Positions 1-8,024 of a DNA stretch of 64,000 nt are shown here, piece after piece. The notes under the pieces were generated by a model, which saw nothing but the letters and a program-made list of their open reading frames with translations, was not told the origin of the DNA and did not search any database. The stretch's first letter is position 1. Each line of letters opens with the position of its first letter. Position numbers and translations under genes: made by a program. This stretch comes from Alsobacter sp045348435. GTDB taxonomy: Bacteria > Pseudomonadota > Alphaproteobacteria > Rhizobiales > Beijerinckiaceae. The DNA is taken from the NCBI RefSeq assembly GCF_045348435.1, contig NZ_CP157484.1, positions 2,976,001-3,040,000 of the forward strand. The letters run 5' to 3'.

Positions 1-1
1 T

Positions 2-2209
2 CCCGGAGGTCCTGGTCCGGGAGGCCCCGGTCCCGGCGCACGGCCGCCCCAGGCCGCGCCCGGCCTTCCGCCGGGCCCGCCGCCTGGAGCCGCGCCGCGG
101 CCGCAGCCTCCGGCCGCGCCGCCGCCGGTCGTGGCCCCGCGCCCGCCTGCTCCGCCCGCGCCCCCGCCGGCCGCCGCGCCGCGCCCCGCACCGCCCCCTG
201 TCGCCCCGCCGCCCCCTCCGGCCGCCGCTCCGCGCCAGCCGGCTCCGCCGGCGGCCCCGCCGCGCGCGCCTGCCCCGCCTCCGCCGCCGCCCGCCGGGAT
301 CGCGCCTCCCGCGCCCCCGCGCGCCGCGCCTCCTCCCCCGCCCGCCGCGCAGACCGCGCCGCGGCCGGCCCCCGGCGTCGAGGGCCAGCCGGCTCCGGGA
401 CGCCCGGGACCCGGCGGCCCGCCTCCGGGCGCGCCTCGGCCGCCCGCCGCCGCGGCTCCGCCCCCTCCCCCGCCGCCCGCCGCCGCCGCGCCCCCCGGGG
501 CCGCGCCCGCTCGCCCCGCGCCCGGCCTCGGCGAAGCGCCGCGCGCAGCGCCGCCCGGCTCGCCGGCGCTGCGACCCGGCGGACCGCGCCCCGGCCTCGC
601 TCCGGCCCAGGCCGTGAACCCAGCCCCCGGCGCCCCTCCGGTCCCCGGCGCTCCGCCGGCGCCCGGCGCCGCCCCGCCACCGCCCCCGGCTGCGGCGCAG
701 CCGCCCGCGCCCGGCGCGCCGCCGGCTCCAGGAACGCCGCGCCAGGTCCAGCCCGGCCGCATTCCTGGCGCCGCGCCAGGCCAGCCGGGAGCGGCGGGAA
801 GGCCCGGCGCCCCAGGACAGCCGGCCTTGTCGGGACAGCCGCCCGCCCCAGGGCAGCCGGTCCCAGGACAGCCGGTTCCAGGACAGCCCGCCTCAAGCCA
901 GCCCGCGCCGGGACAGCCGCCCGTCCCCGGCCAGCCGGCGGTCTCCGGACAGCCGCCCATCCCGGGCCAAGGCCGGCCTCCCGTTGCGGGCCAGCCGCCC
1001 GCCCCTGGAGCGCCTCCCGCCCCGCAGGGCCTCGCGCCGCAGCCGGGTCAGCCCCCCGTCGCCGGCCAGCCCGCCGGGCGCCCGCCCGGAGGCCCCGCCC
1101 AGACGCAGGCGCCGGGCTTCGCACCGCCGCCTGGCGCGCCGGCCCAGCTCGCGCCCGGACAGGTCCCGGGCCAGAGTCCCGGACAGATTCCGGGCCAGCC
1201 CTCCGCCGCCGCGCCGCGCCGGGGCGGCATCGGCCCGGCCGGCGCGGCGGCGCTCGGCGCTGCGGCCGGCTTCGTCGGCGGCTACATGGCGTCCGAGGGC
1301 GCGCGCAATTTCGACGACGTGCGCCAGCGCCGCCGCGAGGTCACGCAGGACGGCGTCACCGTCATCCAGGAGCCTGGCCGCACCATCTATCGCGGCGAGA
1401 ACGACCGCGTGTTCCTGCGCCACGACGAGACCGAGCGCTTCCGCGAGCTGGGCGGCTCGGTCCGCACCGAGCGCCGCCAGGGCGAGCAGGTGACCATCTA
1501 CGACCGCGGCGGCGGCGAGGAGGTCATCACGGTCACCGACGAGAGCGGCCGGCTGCTGCGCCGCATCCGCCGGAGCCCGGACGGCCGCGAGGTTGTGCTG
1601 ATCGACAATGGCTGGCGCGGGCCGCCGCGCAGCTTCGAGGACGAGGTGATCGAACTCCCGCCCCCGCCGCTGCGCATCCCGCGCGAGCGCTATGTGGTCG
1701 ACGCCGACATCGCCGACGAGCGCCTGATCTACGAGACGATCACGGCCCCGCCGGTCGCCGCGGTGCCGCGCCGCTATACGCTCGACGAAGTGCGCTACAG
1801 CCCGGATCTGCGCGCCCATATGCGCAGCGTCGACGTGAACACGATCAACTTCGAGACCGGCTCGTGGACCGTGCCCCCAGACCAGGCGCAACGGCTCGCC
1901 ACCCTCGCCCAGGCCGTCAACCAGGCGGTGCGGGCGAACCCGAGCGAGGTGTTCCTGCTGGAGGGCCACACCGACGCGGTCGGCTCGGACGTCGACAACC
2001 TCTCGTTGTCGGACCGCCGCGCCCAGTCGGTGGCTGCAATCCTGACGCGGGATTTCGCGGTGCCGCCGGAGAACCTGACGACGCAGGGCTATGGCGAGCA
2101 GTACCTCAAGGTGAACACGCAGGCGCCCTCGCGCGAGAACCGGCGGGTCACCTTGCGGCGCATCACCCCGCTGTTGTCGGGCGAGAACGCCCAGCGGCAG
2201 CAGCAGTAA
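2..2209 (+). CDS. OmpA-family protein with very long Pro-rich N-terminal region (5' end outside window)
   Basis: The frame is open from the first bases of the window, so the start lies upstream; about 735 codons are visible. The first ~400 are almost only Pro, Ala, Gly and Gln, with recurring PGQP-type units. Then comes a short Ala/Gly hydrophobic segment with glycine-zipper spacing (AALGAAAGFVGGYM, near base 1250), a ~180-residue charged region, and a C-terminal OmpA/MotB domain with NFETGSW, LEGHTDAVGS and SRENRRVTLR. That domain class binds peptidoglycan, so the protein probably links envelope and cell wall, the Pro/Gln region serving as a flexible spacer (inference). A GTG at 131 lies in frame, but the same composition continues before it, so it is unlikely to be the start. 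A strong GC hairpin follows the stop. Confidence 0.85.
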   Translation, partial: PGGPGPGGPGPGARPPQAAPGLPPGPPPGAAPRPQPPAAPPPVVAPRPPAPPAPPPAAAPRPAPPPVAPPPPPAAAPRQPAPPAAPPRAPAPPPPPPAGIAPPAPPRAAPPPPPAAQTAPRPAPGVEGQPAPGRPGPGGPPPGAPRPPAAAAPPPPPPPAAAAPPGAAPARPAPGLGEAPRAAPPGSPALRPGGPRPGLAPAQAVNPAPGAPPVPGAPPAPGAAPPPPPAAAQPPAPGAPPAPGTPRQVQPGRIPGAAPGQPGAAGRPGAPGQPALSGQPPAPGQPVPGQPVPGQPASSQPAPGQPPVPGQPAVSGQPPIPGQGRPPVAGQPPAPGAPPAPQGLAPQPGQPPVAGQPAGRPPGGPAQTQAPGFAPPPGAPAQLAPGQVPGQSPGQIPGQPSAAAPRRGGIGPAGAAALGAAAGFVGGYMASEGARNFDDVRQRRREVTQDGVTVIQEPGRTIYRGENDRVFLRHDETERFRELGGSVRTERRQGEQVTIYDRGGGEEVITVTDESGRLLRRIRRSPDGREVVLIDNGWRGPPRSFEDEVIELPPPPLRIPRERYVVDADIADERLIYETITAPPVAAVPRRYTLDEVRYSPDLRAHMRSVDVNTINFETGSWTVPPDQAQRLATLAQAVNQAVRANPSEVFLLEGHTDAVGSDVDNLSLSDRRAQSVAAILTRDFAVPPENLTTQGYGEQYLKVNTQAPSRENRRVTLRRITPLLSGENAQRQQQ

Positions 2210-2215
2210 GAGGCT

Positions 2216-2241
2216 CGCCCGCGGCGCTCGCGCCGCGGGCG
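2216..2241 (+). terminator. GC-rich hairpin after the OmpA-family gene
   Basis: A perfect 11-bp inverted repeat (arm CGCCCGCGGCG) with a 4-base loop starts 7 bases after the TAA stop. There is no T tract, so it may stabilise the 3' end or act as a weak terminator rather than a classic intrinsic one. Confidence 0.5.
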
Positions 2242-2300
2242 GTCCCGGAACCTTCACCGGGGCCGCGCGATTGTCCCCGCGCCCACGAGGAGGAGGCGCC

Positions 2301-2492
2301 ATGCGTATGCTCACCGGAATGATCCTGGGGTTCCTGCTCGCCGTCGGCGTCGCCTATGTGCATGACTCCAGCGCCGCCCCCGGCCAGAACATGGTCAACT
2401 GGGAGGTGGCCAATCGCAGCTTCCAGTCGGTCGCCACGCAGATCCATGACGGCTGGCGTCGCCTGACCTCGGGCGAGAAGGCCACCATCTAG
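2301..2492 (+). CDS. Small single-pass membrane or secreted protein, unknown function
   Basis: A 63-residue protein. The ATG at 2301 is preceded by a strong purine-rich ribosome binding site (GAGGAGGAG, about 2288-2296), which favours it over the upstream TTG at 2271. Residues 4-18 (LTGMILGFLLAVGVA) form one hydrophobic segment followed by a short polar tail, consistent with an N-terminal anchor or signal peptide. I recognise no catalytic motif. Small proteins of this shape are frequent as hypothetical envelope proteins in Rhizobiales, which is a resemblance only. It lies between the OmpA gene and an esterase with no clear operon link. Confidence 0.65.
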   Translation: MRMLTGMILGFLLAVGVAYVHDSSAAPGQNMVNWEVANRSFQSVATQIHDGWRRLTSGEKATI

Positions 2493-2633
2493 GCCGGCCA
2501 TGGCCCGTCGCGCTCCTTCTCGTGCAAGGGGCGCCGAGGCCCGCTAGGATCCCCGGCGAACGATGCGAATCGGGCGCGAAACGATCCGGGCGGCAGCCCG
2601 GTCCCGCGCTTCGTCCTTCCGGAGCCGCCGCCC

Positions 2634-3578
2634 ATGACGCTGTATGTCGATCCCGCCACGCAGGCCTTCCTCGTCCGCGCCCGCGCCCAGCCCGCCGTGG
2701 ACTACCGCACGATGCCGCCGGCCGAGGGACGCGCGCTCTTTGAGACGCTGCAGCGTCCGCTGAACTTCTCTCCTTACGAGATGGCCGAGATCCGCGACCT
2801 CACGGTCCCGGGGCCGGGCGGACCCATCCCGGCGCGGCTCTTCCGGCCGACGCCCGAACCCGCCGCGCCGGTGGTGCTCTACGCTCATGGCGGAGGCTGG
2901 ACCTTCGGCTCCATCGAATCCCACCACGCGCTCATGCAGAACCTCGCCGGCGCGTCCGGCTGCGCCGTGCTGGGGCTGGACTACCGGCTGGCCCCCGAGC
3001 ACCCCTTCCCGGCCCCGCTCGACGACGTGCTGGCCGGGCTCGACTTCATCGCGCAGGGCGGCCTCGGCGTTCACGCCGACGCGTCGCGGGTCGCCGTCGC
3101 GGGCGACTCGGCCGGGGCCAATCTGGCGCTTGGCGCCATGGTGGCCCGCAAGGCCGCCGGCCGTCCCCTGCCCCGCACGGCGGCGCTGTTCTATGGCTGC
3201 TTCGCGCCGATCTTCGACACGCCGAGCCATCTGCGCTGCGGCGACGGCTCCTACCTGCTCGGCACGGCCGGGATGCGGTGGTACTGGGCCAACTATCTGG
3301 GCGAGGCCGCCGCGGCGCCGCCCCCCGCCGCCGCGCCGCTCGACGCCGATCTCGCCGGCCTGCCGCCGCTCTACCTCAACTGCGCCGGCCTCGATCCGCT
3401 GACCGACGACACGCTCATCCTGGCCCAGAGGCTCGCGGACGCCGGCGTCCGCTACCGCCTGGACAGCTGGCCCGGCGTGCTGCACGGCTTCATGCGCATG
3501 GTCCGCGACGTCCCGGCCGCGCTCGCCGCGACGCGGGCGGCCGGCGGCTTCCTGCGCGAAGAGTTCGCCCGCGAGTAG
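2634..3578 (+). CDS. Alpha/beta hydrolase of the hormone-sensitive-lipase family
   Basis: A 314-residue esterase or lipase of usual family length. The oxyanion motif HGGG is at 85-88, the nucleophile elbow GDSAG at 157-161 (Ser159), the likely acid is Asp254 in GLDPLTDD, and the likely base is His284 in LHGFMR. These are the hallmarks of family IV (HSL-type) carboxylester hydrolases, which cleave short-chain esters in the cytoplasm. No signal peptide is seen. The natural substrate cannot be read from the sequence and the neighbours do not suggest one. Confidence 0.9.
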   Translation: MTLYVDPATQAFLVRARAQPAVDYRTMPPAEGRALFETLQRPLNFSPYEMAEIRDLTVPGPGGPIPARLFRPTPEPAAPVVLYAHGGGWTFGSIESHHALMQNLAGASGCAVLGLDYRLAPEHPFPAPLDDVLAGLDFIAQGGLGVHADASRVAVAGDSAGANLALGAMVARKAAGRPLPRTAALFYGCFAPIFDTPSHLRCGDGSYLLGTAGMRWYWANYLGEAAAAPPPAAAPLDADLAGLPPLYLNCAGLDPLTDDTLILAQRLADAGVRYRLDSWPGVLHGFMRMVRDVPAALAATRAAGGFLREEFARE

Positions 3579-3665
3579 CGAAGCCCGCCGGCCAAGCTTG
3601 CCGAACGCGCGGCCTCGGCGCTCAATGGCGGACATGACCCCTCATGCTGACTTGAGGAGAGTTCC

Positions 3666-4106
3666 ATGTCCGCATCCCATGCAAAAGCCGCCCCAGGCGC
3701 ATCCGCCTCCGCCCCGACCTGCCGCAAGGTGCGCCCCGGCGCCGAGTTCACCGGCAAGCAGGCGCTCCCCTACAAGCCCGGCGTCTCGGCCGAGACCGTC
3801 GGGTCGAAGGGCATCCACCTGCAGATGGTCACCATCCCGCCGGGCGGCCGCGCCAAGGCCCACAAGCACGCGTCGCACGAGACCGCGCTCTATGTCCTGA
3901 GCGGCCAGTCGGCGATGTATTACGGCGACAACCTCGAACACCACATGGAGGTCGGCGCAGGCGACTATCTCTACATTCCAGCCGACGTGCCGCATTTGCC
4001 CTACAACCCGGGGACCGAGCCCTGCGTCGCCATCATCTCGCGCACGGATCCGAACGAGCAGGAGAGCGTCGTCCTGCTGCCCGAGCTCGACCGCCTGCGC
4101 TTCTGA
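3666..4106 (+). CDS. Cupin-domain protein
   Basis: A 146-residue single-domain cupin. The first cupin motif supplies His66, His68 and Glu72 (HKHASHETALYVLSG), the second His110 (PADVPHLPYN). This is the full four-ligand set for a divalent metal, so an enzymatic role such as an isomerase or dioxygenase is possible, although many small cupins only sense ligands. A GAGGAG ribosome binding site sits just before the ATG. The first ~20 residues are low-complexity Ala/Ser. It stands alone and nothing nearby identifies a substrate. Confidence 0.85.
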   Translation: MSASHAKAAPGASASAPTCRKVRPGAEFTGKQALPYKPGVSAETVGSKGIHLQMVTIPPGGRAKAHKHASHETALYVLSGQSAMYYGDNLEHHMEVGAGDYLYIPADVPHLPYNPGTEPCVAIISRTDPNEQESVVLLPELDRLRF

Positions 4107-4192
4107 GCAGGCGCTCATCTCGCAGCGCAGCGCCACGCTTTCGTCGGACTTCGGTGCTCCGCTTCGCGCGTCGCAGAATGCGGAGCAGCACG

Positions 4193-4411
4193 ATGCAGAA
4201 TTGCTTCACGCAATGGCTGGAAGCCGTCGCCGCTCATTGCCACGACGGCCAGAAGACACTCGTCGACGCCGACCGCCTGGTCCTGCGCGACTGGTTCGTG
4301 GACAGGATGCCCCCCGCCGAAGCGGCCGCGCGCCTCGCCCGATGCGTCGGCCGGGAGGACCGCCCGGACGACGACGGGCCGGCCGGACAGGCCGTCAGGC
4401 CCGCCGCCTAG
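4193..4411 (+). CDS. Small hypothetical protein
   Basis: A possible 72-residue protein starting at ATG 4193; in-frame starts at 4154 (GTG) and 4178 (ATG) are alternatives. Residues read MQNCFTQWLEAVAAHCH, then a helical acidic/basic segment (RDWFVDRMPPAEAAARL) and a disordered tail. There is no strong ribosome binding site. The even amino-acid composition is the main support. I do not recognise a family. Confidence 0.4.
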   Translation: MQNCFTQWLEAVAAHCHDGQKTLVDADRLVLRDWFVDRMPPAEAAARLARCVGREDRPDDDGPAGQAVRPAA

Positions 4412-4553
4412 CCCCGCTTCCGGCTGCCGGCTCCGCCCAAGCCCCGCCTTAATTCAGGCCGAGCATCGTCGCCAGGACGCTCGCGACCGCATGCCGGAAC
4501 ATGAAGCATTCCCGGGAGTTGAAGCCGCGATCGTTTCCAGAAGGAGACACGCG

Positions 4554-4973
4554 ATGGTCACGACGACGAAGACACTGGTGCTGGCCGCGTCCGCGCTCGC
4601 GGCGGTCGCCGCGTTCACGCTCCCGGCCGAGGCCGCCTGGCGGGGCGGCGGGGCCGGATTCCGTCCGGGCGGCTTCCATGGCGGAGCCTGGCGCGGCGGC
4701 GGTTGGGGATATCGCGGCGGCGGTTGGGGTTATCGCGGCGGCTACTGGCGGGGCGGAGGCTGGGGCGCGCCCGTCGCGGCGGGCCTCGTCGGCGGCCTGG
4801 CGCTGGGCGCCCTGGCGGCCCCGGCCTATGGCTACGGCTATGGCTACCCGGGCTATGGCTACGGCTACGCCCCGGCCTATGTGGGCGGCTACGGAACCTG
4901 CTACATCGAACGCCAGCGCGTCTACGACGCCTGGGGCAGGATGTTCATCCGCCGCGTCCGCGTCTGCGATTGA
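4554..4973 (+). CDS. Secreted glycine/tyrosine-rich repeat protein
   Basis: A 139-residue protein with AAGGAG placed before ATG 4554. The N terminus is a clear signal peptide (MVTTTKTLVLAASALAAVAA, cleavage probably after AEA near residue 25). The mature part is built of GGW/WGYRGG repeats, a hydrophobic Ala/Gly segment, a run of YGYGYP-type repeats, and a compact tail with two Cys (TCYIERQRVYDAWGR ... RVRVCD). This layout matches the many small exported Gly-rich proteins of Rhizobiales, whose function is mostly unknown. A surface or matrix role is a guess. The nucleotide repeats could promote slippage. Confidence 0.75.
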   Translation: MVTTTKTLVLAASALAAVAAFTLPAEAAWRGGGAGFRPGGFHGGAWRGGGWGYRGGGWGYRGGYWRGGGWGAPVAAGLVGGLALGALAAPAYGYGYGYPGYGYGYAPAYVGGYGTCYIERQRVYDAWGRMFIRRVRVCD

Positions 4974-4999
4974 GCCGCGGGAGGTTTAAAGCGTCCGGC

Positions 5000-5278
5000 A
5001 TGACTTACGCGCTGACCCACGACCATGCGCTCCGGCGCTTCGATCTCGCGCAGGACGGCGTCCCGGTCGCCCACGCCCTCTATGAGGAGCGCGGCGACCG
5101 GCTCGCGATCTACCACACGGAGGTGGACCGGACCCTGAGGGGACGCGGCGTCGGGGCCGAACTGGTCTCGCGCGTCCTCGACGAGGTCCGCAGCACGGGC
5201 AAGTCGGTGATCCCGGCCTGCGCCTATGTGCGCAGCTTCATCGCCGACAATCCGGAATACGGCGACCTCGTCGCCTGA
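5000..5278 (+). CDS. Small GNAT-like N-acetyltransferase (YjdJ/Yi31-type)
   Basis: A 92-residue protein, the usual length for the minimal one-domain acetyltransferases of COG2388. The acetyl-CoA loop is visible as RTLRGRGVGAELV, followed by the helix VSRVLDEVRSTGKSVIPACAY and the terminal motif SFIADNPEYGDLV. These proteins keep the CoA-binding core but lack part of the normal GNAT fold, and their substrates are largely unknown. The start ATG lies 27 bases after the preceding gene. Confidence 0.85.
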   Translation: MTYALTHDHALRRFDLAQDGVPVAHALYEERGDRLAIYHTEVDRTLRGRGVGAELVSRVLDEVRSTGKSVIPACAYVRSFIADNPEYGDLVA

Positions 5279-5282
5279 TCGA

Positions 5283-5314
5283 AAAGGCTGCGGCGCGCGT
5301 GCGACGCGCCGCCT
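5283..5314 (-). terminator. Hairpin between convergent genes
   Basis: Arms GCGGCGCG (5290-5297) and CGCGCCGC (5305-5312). Read on the minus strand, the hairpin is followed by GCCTTTTCG, a short T run, so it could end the small secreted-protein gene that stops at 5320 and also face the acetyltransferase transcript. Confidence 0.5.
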
Positions 5315-5319
5315 CGCGC

Positions 5320-5658
5320 CTATTCGGCCTTCTGCCCGCACTTCTCGACAGCCGCCCGATCCTTCTTGCCCTGCTGGGCGAGCGTCGCCTTGCAGTCGGC
5401 GTCGAGGCCCGCTTTGGGCGTGTCGCCCGTGGCGGCGACAGATCCCGTCGTTTCCGTAGACGAACCCGCCGAGCTCTGCCCCGACATCTTTCCGCTCTGC
5501 TGCGTCCCGCCCTGGGCGGCCTGGGGCGACTGCGTCGACGGGGCCGGCATGACCCTGTCCTGGGCGAGAGCCGATCCGGCCGCCAGCACGGCCGCGCAGC
5601 CGAGAACCGCGGCCTGGGCCAGGGCGATGAACGAAGAAGTCTGCCTCGTGTTCGACAT
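5320..5658 (-). CDS. Small exported protein with two cysteines, unknown function
   Basis: A 112-residue protein. Residues 1-33 look like a signal peptide with an N-terminal polar stretch (MSNTRQTSSFIALAQAAVLG...) and cleavage after ALA near residue 32. The mature part has a low-complexity Ser/Gln/Thr/Gly region and a C-terminal helix with two Cys (LDADCKATLAQQGKKDRAAVEKCG), which could pair in the periplasm. I do not recognise a named domain. A predicted terminator follows the gene. Confidence 0.65.
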   Translation of the reverse strand: MSNTRQTSSFIALAQAAVLGCAAVLAAGSALAQDRVMPAPSTQSPQAAQGGTQQSGKMSGQSSAGSSTETTGSVAATGDTPKAGLDADCKATLAQQGKKDRAAVEKCGQKAE

Positions 5659-5748
5659 CGTGGCGTCTCCTGATGGCGTGACGGCCTCCCAGTCCCCGGC
5701 TCAACGCCCGAAGCGGCGGATCGCTCCGCCGCCTCTGTCCGGCCCGGC

Positions 5749-5985
5749 TCAGTCGCGCCCGCCCGCGACGCGCTCGTCGGCCGTGTCCTTGCCGGCGCCG
5801 CGCCGGCGCATCTCGGCGTTCTCCTTGCCGCCGCCTACCGGGCCCTGATGGGCGAGCTTCCCCTTCCGGGTCTCGCCGTCGGGGCTCTCGGCGTTCTGGC
5901 CGGCGCCGCTCTGATTGTTCTGGTTCAGCGCTCCGCCCATCTCTCCGGGCTTGGGCGCGCCGCCGTCGTCGCGTGGTCCGCTCAT
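5749..5985 (-). CDS. Small hydrophilic, disordered protein
   Basis: A 78-residue protein rich in Gly, Asn, Gln and charged residues (MSGPRDDGGAPKPGEMGGAL...), with no hydrophobic segment and no Cys. The start is supported by AGGAGG placed 6 bases before ATG 5985 on the minus strand. The composition resembles small stress-induced hydrophilins, but that is composition only. It is transcribed away from the molybdenum hydroxylase operon, with a 160-base shared upstream region. Confidence 0.55.
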   Translation of the reverse strand: MSGPRDDGGAPKPGEMGGALNQNNQSGAGQNAESPDGETRKGKLAHQGPVGGGKENAEMRRRGAGKDTADERVAGGRD

Positions 5986-6052
5986 GGTCGCCTCCTGCGT
6001 GATCGCATCGTCCTGAGCCAATGAGCGCCGCCCCGCCTGGTTCCCGCCTGGA

Positions 6053-6090
6053 ACGGAACCCCGGCGCAAGTCCGGGACGGAACCCCGGCG
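6053..6090. repeat. Two direct 14-bp repeats upstream of the cytochrome gene
   Basis: The 14-mer ACGGAACCCCGGCG occurs at 6053-6066 and 6077-6090, separated by 10 bases. The centre-to-centre distance of 24 bases is near two helical turns. It lies in the divergent intergenic region before the molybdenum hydroxylase operon, so a protein-binding role is possible but unproven. Confidence 0.4.
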
Positions 6091-6147
6091 ACGGCCGGAC
6101 GGTTGAACAGTCCCGAGCCCGCGAGCCGCCGCGGGCGGAGCCTTCGC

Positions 6148-7479
6148 ATGCGCATCCGCCACCTCGTCGCCCTGCTGCTGGTCCTGGCCGTCGTCGGCGT
6201 GGGCCTCACTTTCCTGCAGGCCCGCCCGCTGAAGCCGACCGACGCGCCCCCGGCCTCCTCCTTCGCGCCCGAAGCCGTGCGGCGCGGCGCCGAACTCGCC
6301 GCCATCGGCGATTGCGCCAGCTGCCACACCGCCCCGAACGGCAGGCCTTACGCGGGCGGCGTCGCGCTGGAGACGCCCTACGGGACCATCCACGGAACGA
6401 ACGTCACGCCGGATCCCGACACCGGCATCGGCCGCTGGTCGGCGCAGGCCTTCGCCCGCGCCATGCGGGAGGGCGTCGACCGCGAGGGGCGGCGTCTCTA
6501 CCCCGCCTTCCCGTACAGCCACTACACGCGCCTGGCGGGCGGCGACATCGACGCCCTCTACGCCTTCCTGATGACCCGCACCCCGGTGCGGGCGACCGCG
6601 CCCGAAAACCGCCTGCGCTTTCCCTATGGCTTCCGCCCCATCGTCATCGGCTGGAACTGGCTCTATCTCGACCGGAAGCGCTTCCGTCCCGATCCGACGA
6701 AATCGGACCAGTGGAACCACGGCGCCTATCTGGCCGAGGCGCTCGGCCACTGCGGGGCCTGTCACACGCCCCGGACCCGGTTCGGCGGCGAGGACCCCAG
6801 GGCGCATTTCAACGGCGGCGTGGCGGAGGGCTGGTGGGCGCCGCCCCTGAACCAGACCTCGCCGTCGGCCGAGCCCTGGACGGCCGACGGCCTCTACGCC
6901 TATCTGCGCTCCTGGGACGCCGCCCATGGCGGCGCGGTCGGCCCGATGGCGGCCGTGACCGCCAACCTCGCCGGCGCGCCGGAGGCGGATGTGCGCGCCA
7001 TCGCCGCCTATGTGGCGGAGCGCATGGGGCCGCCTCAGCCCCTCAACAAGGCGCGGCGGGACGGCCTGATGGCGCGCGCCGAGCCGGACGGGTCGAGGGA
7101 TCCCGCCCTGGCGCGCGGCGGCGCCGTCTACCAGGGCGCCTGCGCCCAGTGCCACGCGACGGGCGGGCAGACGCCCTTCACGGTTCCGTCCCTGGCGCAG
7201 CACACCTCGCTGTTTGGGCCCGTTCCCGACAACGTCCTGCAGGTGGTGCTGCACGGGATCAGGACGCCCCAGGGCGCGGCAGGGCCCCTCATGCCGGGCT
7301 TCGCCGACGCGCTGACGCCGGCCCAGGTCGCCGATCTCGCCGCCTATCTGCGGGCGCGCTTCACCGACCAGCCGCCCTGGCCGGACGTCGAGGCCGCCGT
7401 CCGGCGGATCCGCGGACAGCCCTCGCAGGCCGTTCCCGCCGCCCCCGTGGACGGCGCAGTGCAAAAAGCCCTCGACTGA
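6148..7479 (+). CDS. Tri-heme cytochrome c subunit of a molybdenum hydroxylase
   Basis: A 443-residue protein with an N-terminal membrane/signal segment (residues 4-23) and three heme c sites: CASCH 56-60, CGACH 202-206 and CAQCH 332-336. This is the layout of the cytochrome subunits of membrane-bound alcohol and aldehyde dehydrogenases and of nicotinate-type hydroxylases, which pass electrons from a periplasmic enzyme to quinone or oxidase. The next two genes encode the iron-sulfur and Moco subunits, so it is very likely their electron acceptor. I prefer ATG 6148, just before the hydrophobic segment, over the upstream TTG at 6103. Confidence 0.9.
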   Translation: MRIRHLVALLLVLAVVGVGLTFLQARPLKPTDAPPASSFAPEAVRRGAELAAIGDCASCHTAPNGRPYAGGVALETPYGTIHGTNVTPDPDTGIGRWSAQAFARAMREGVDREGRRLYPAFPYSHYTRLAGGDIDALYAFLMTRTPVRATAPENRLRFPYGFRPIVIGWNWLYLDRKRFRPDPTKSDQWNHGAYLAEALGHCGACHTPRTRFGGEDPRAHFNGGVAEGWWAPPLNQTSPSAEPWTADGLYAYLRSWDAAHGGAVGPMAAVTANLAGAPEADVRAIAAYVAERMGPPQPLNKARRDGLMARAEPDGSRDPALARGGAVYQGACAQCHATGGQTPFTVPSLAQHTSLFGPVPDNVLQVVLHGIRTPQGAAGPLMPGFADALTPAQVADLAAYLRARFTDQPPWPDVEAAVRRIRGQPSQAVPAAPVDGAVQKALD

Positions 7480-7517
7480 AGAGAACAACGAAACGAACGC
7501 GTTGGGAGAAAACCCTC

Positions 7518-8024
7518 ATGGTGGATCTCAGGATCAACGGCAAGACCCATCGCGTCGAAGCCGAGCCCGGGACGCCTCTCCTCTATGTCCTGCGCGACGA
7601 GCTGCAGCTCAACGGCGCGAAATTCGGCTGCGGGCTCGGCCAGTGCGGCGCCTGCACGGTGGTGGTCGATGGCGCGCCGGTGTTCTCCTGCCTCATGCCG
7701 GCGTCCCTGCTGGCCGGGCGCGACATCGTCACCGTGGAGGGCCTGGGCTCGCCCGAGGCGCCCGGCCCGCTGCAGCAGGCCTTCATCGACGAGCAGGCCG
7801 CCCAATGCGGCTACTGCATCGCCGGCATGGTCATGCGCGCCCACGCGCTCCTGCTGAAGACGCCCTCGCCCACCGAAGCCCAGATCCGCGAACACATGGA
7901 CGCCAATCTGTGCCGCTGCGGGACCCATATGCGGATCCTGGCGGCCGTGCGCCGCGCCGCCCTCGGGGCCAAGGCGGGCGGCCGCACCGCCGAGGCTTCG
8001 CCCGCCAGGCAGGGAGCGCTGTGA
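7518..8024 (+). CDS. 2Fe-2S subunit of a molybdenum hydroxylase (xanthine oxidase family)
   Basis: A 168-residue small subunit. The plant-type cluster uses Cys38, Cys43, Cys46 and Cys58 (CGLGQCGACTVVVDG...FSC). The second, C-terminal cluster uses Cys97, Cys100, Cys132 and Cys134 (QCGYCIAGM ... NLCRCGTH). It has no signal peptide and presumably reaches the periplasm with the Tat-dependent large subunit. It relays electrons from Moco towards the heme subunit. Its TGA overlaps the next start (TGATG), showing tight translational coupling. Confidence 0.95.
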   Translation: MVDLRINGKTHRVEAEPGTPLLYVLRDELQLNGAKFGCGLGQCGACTVVVDGAPVFSCLMPASLLAGRDIVTVEGLGSPEAPGPLQQAFIDEQAAQCGYCIAGMVMRAHALLLKTPSPTEAQIREHMDANLCRCGTHMRILAAVRRAALGAKAGGRTAEASPARQGAL

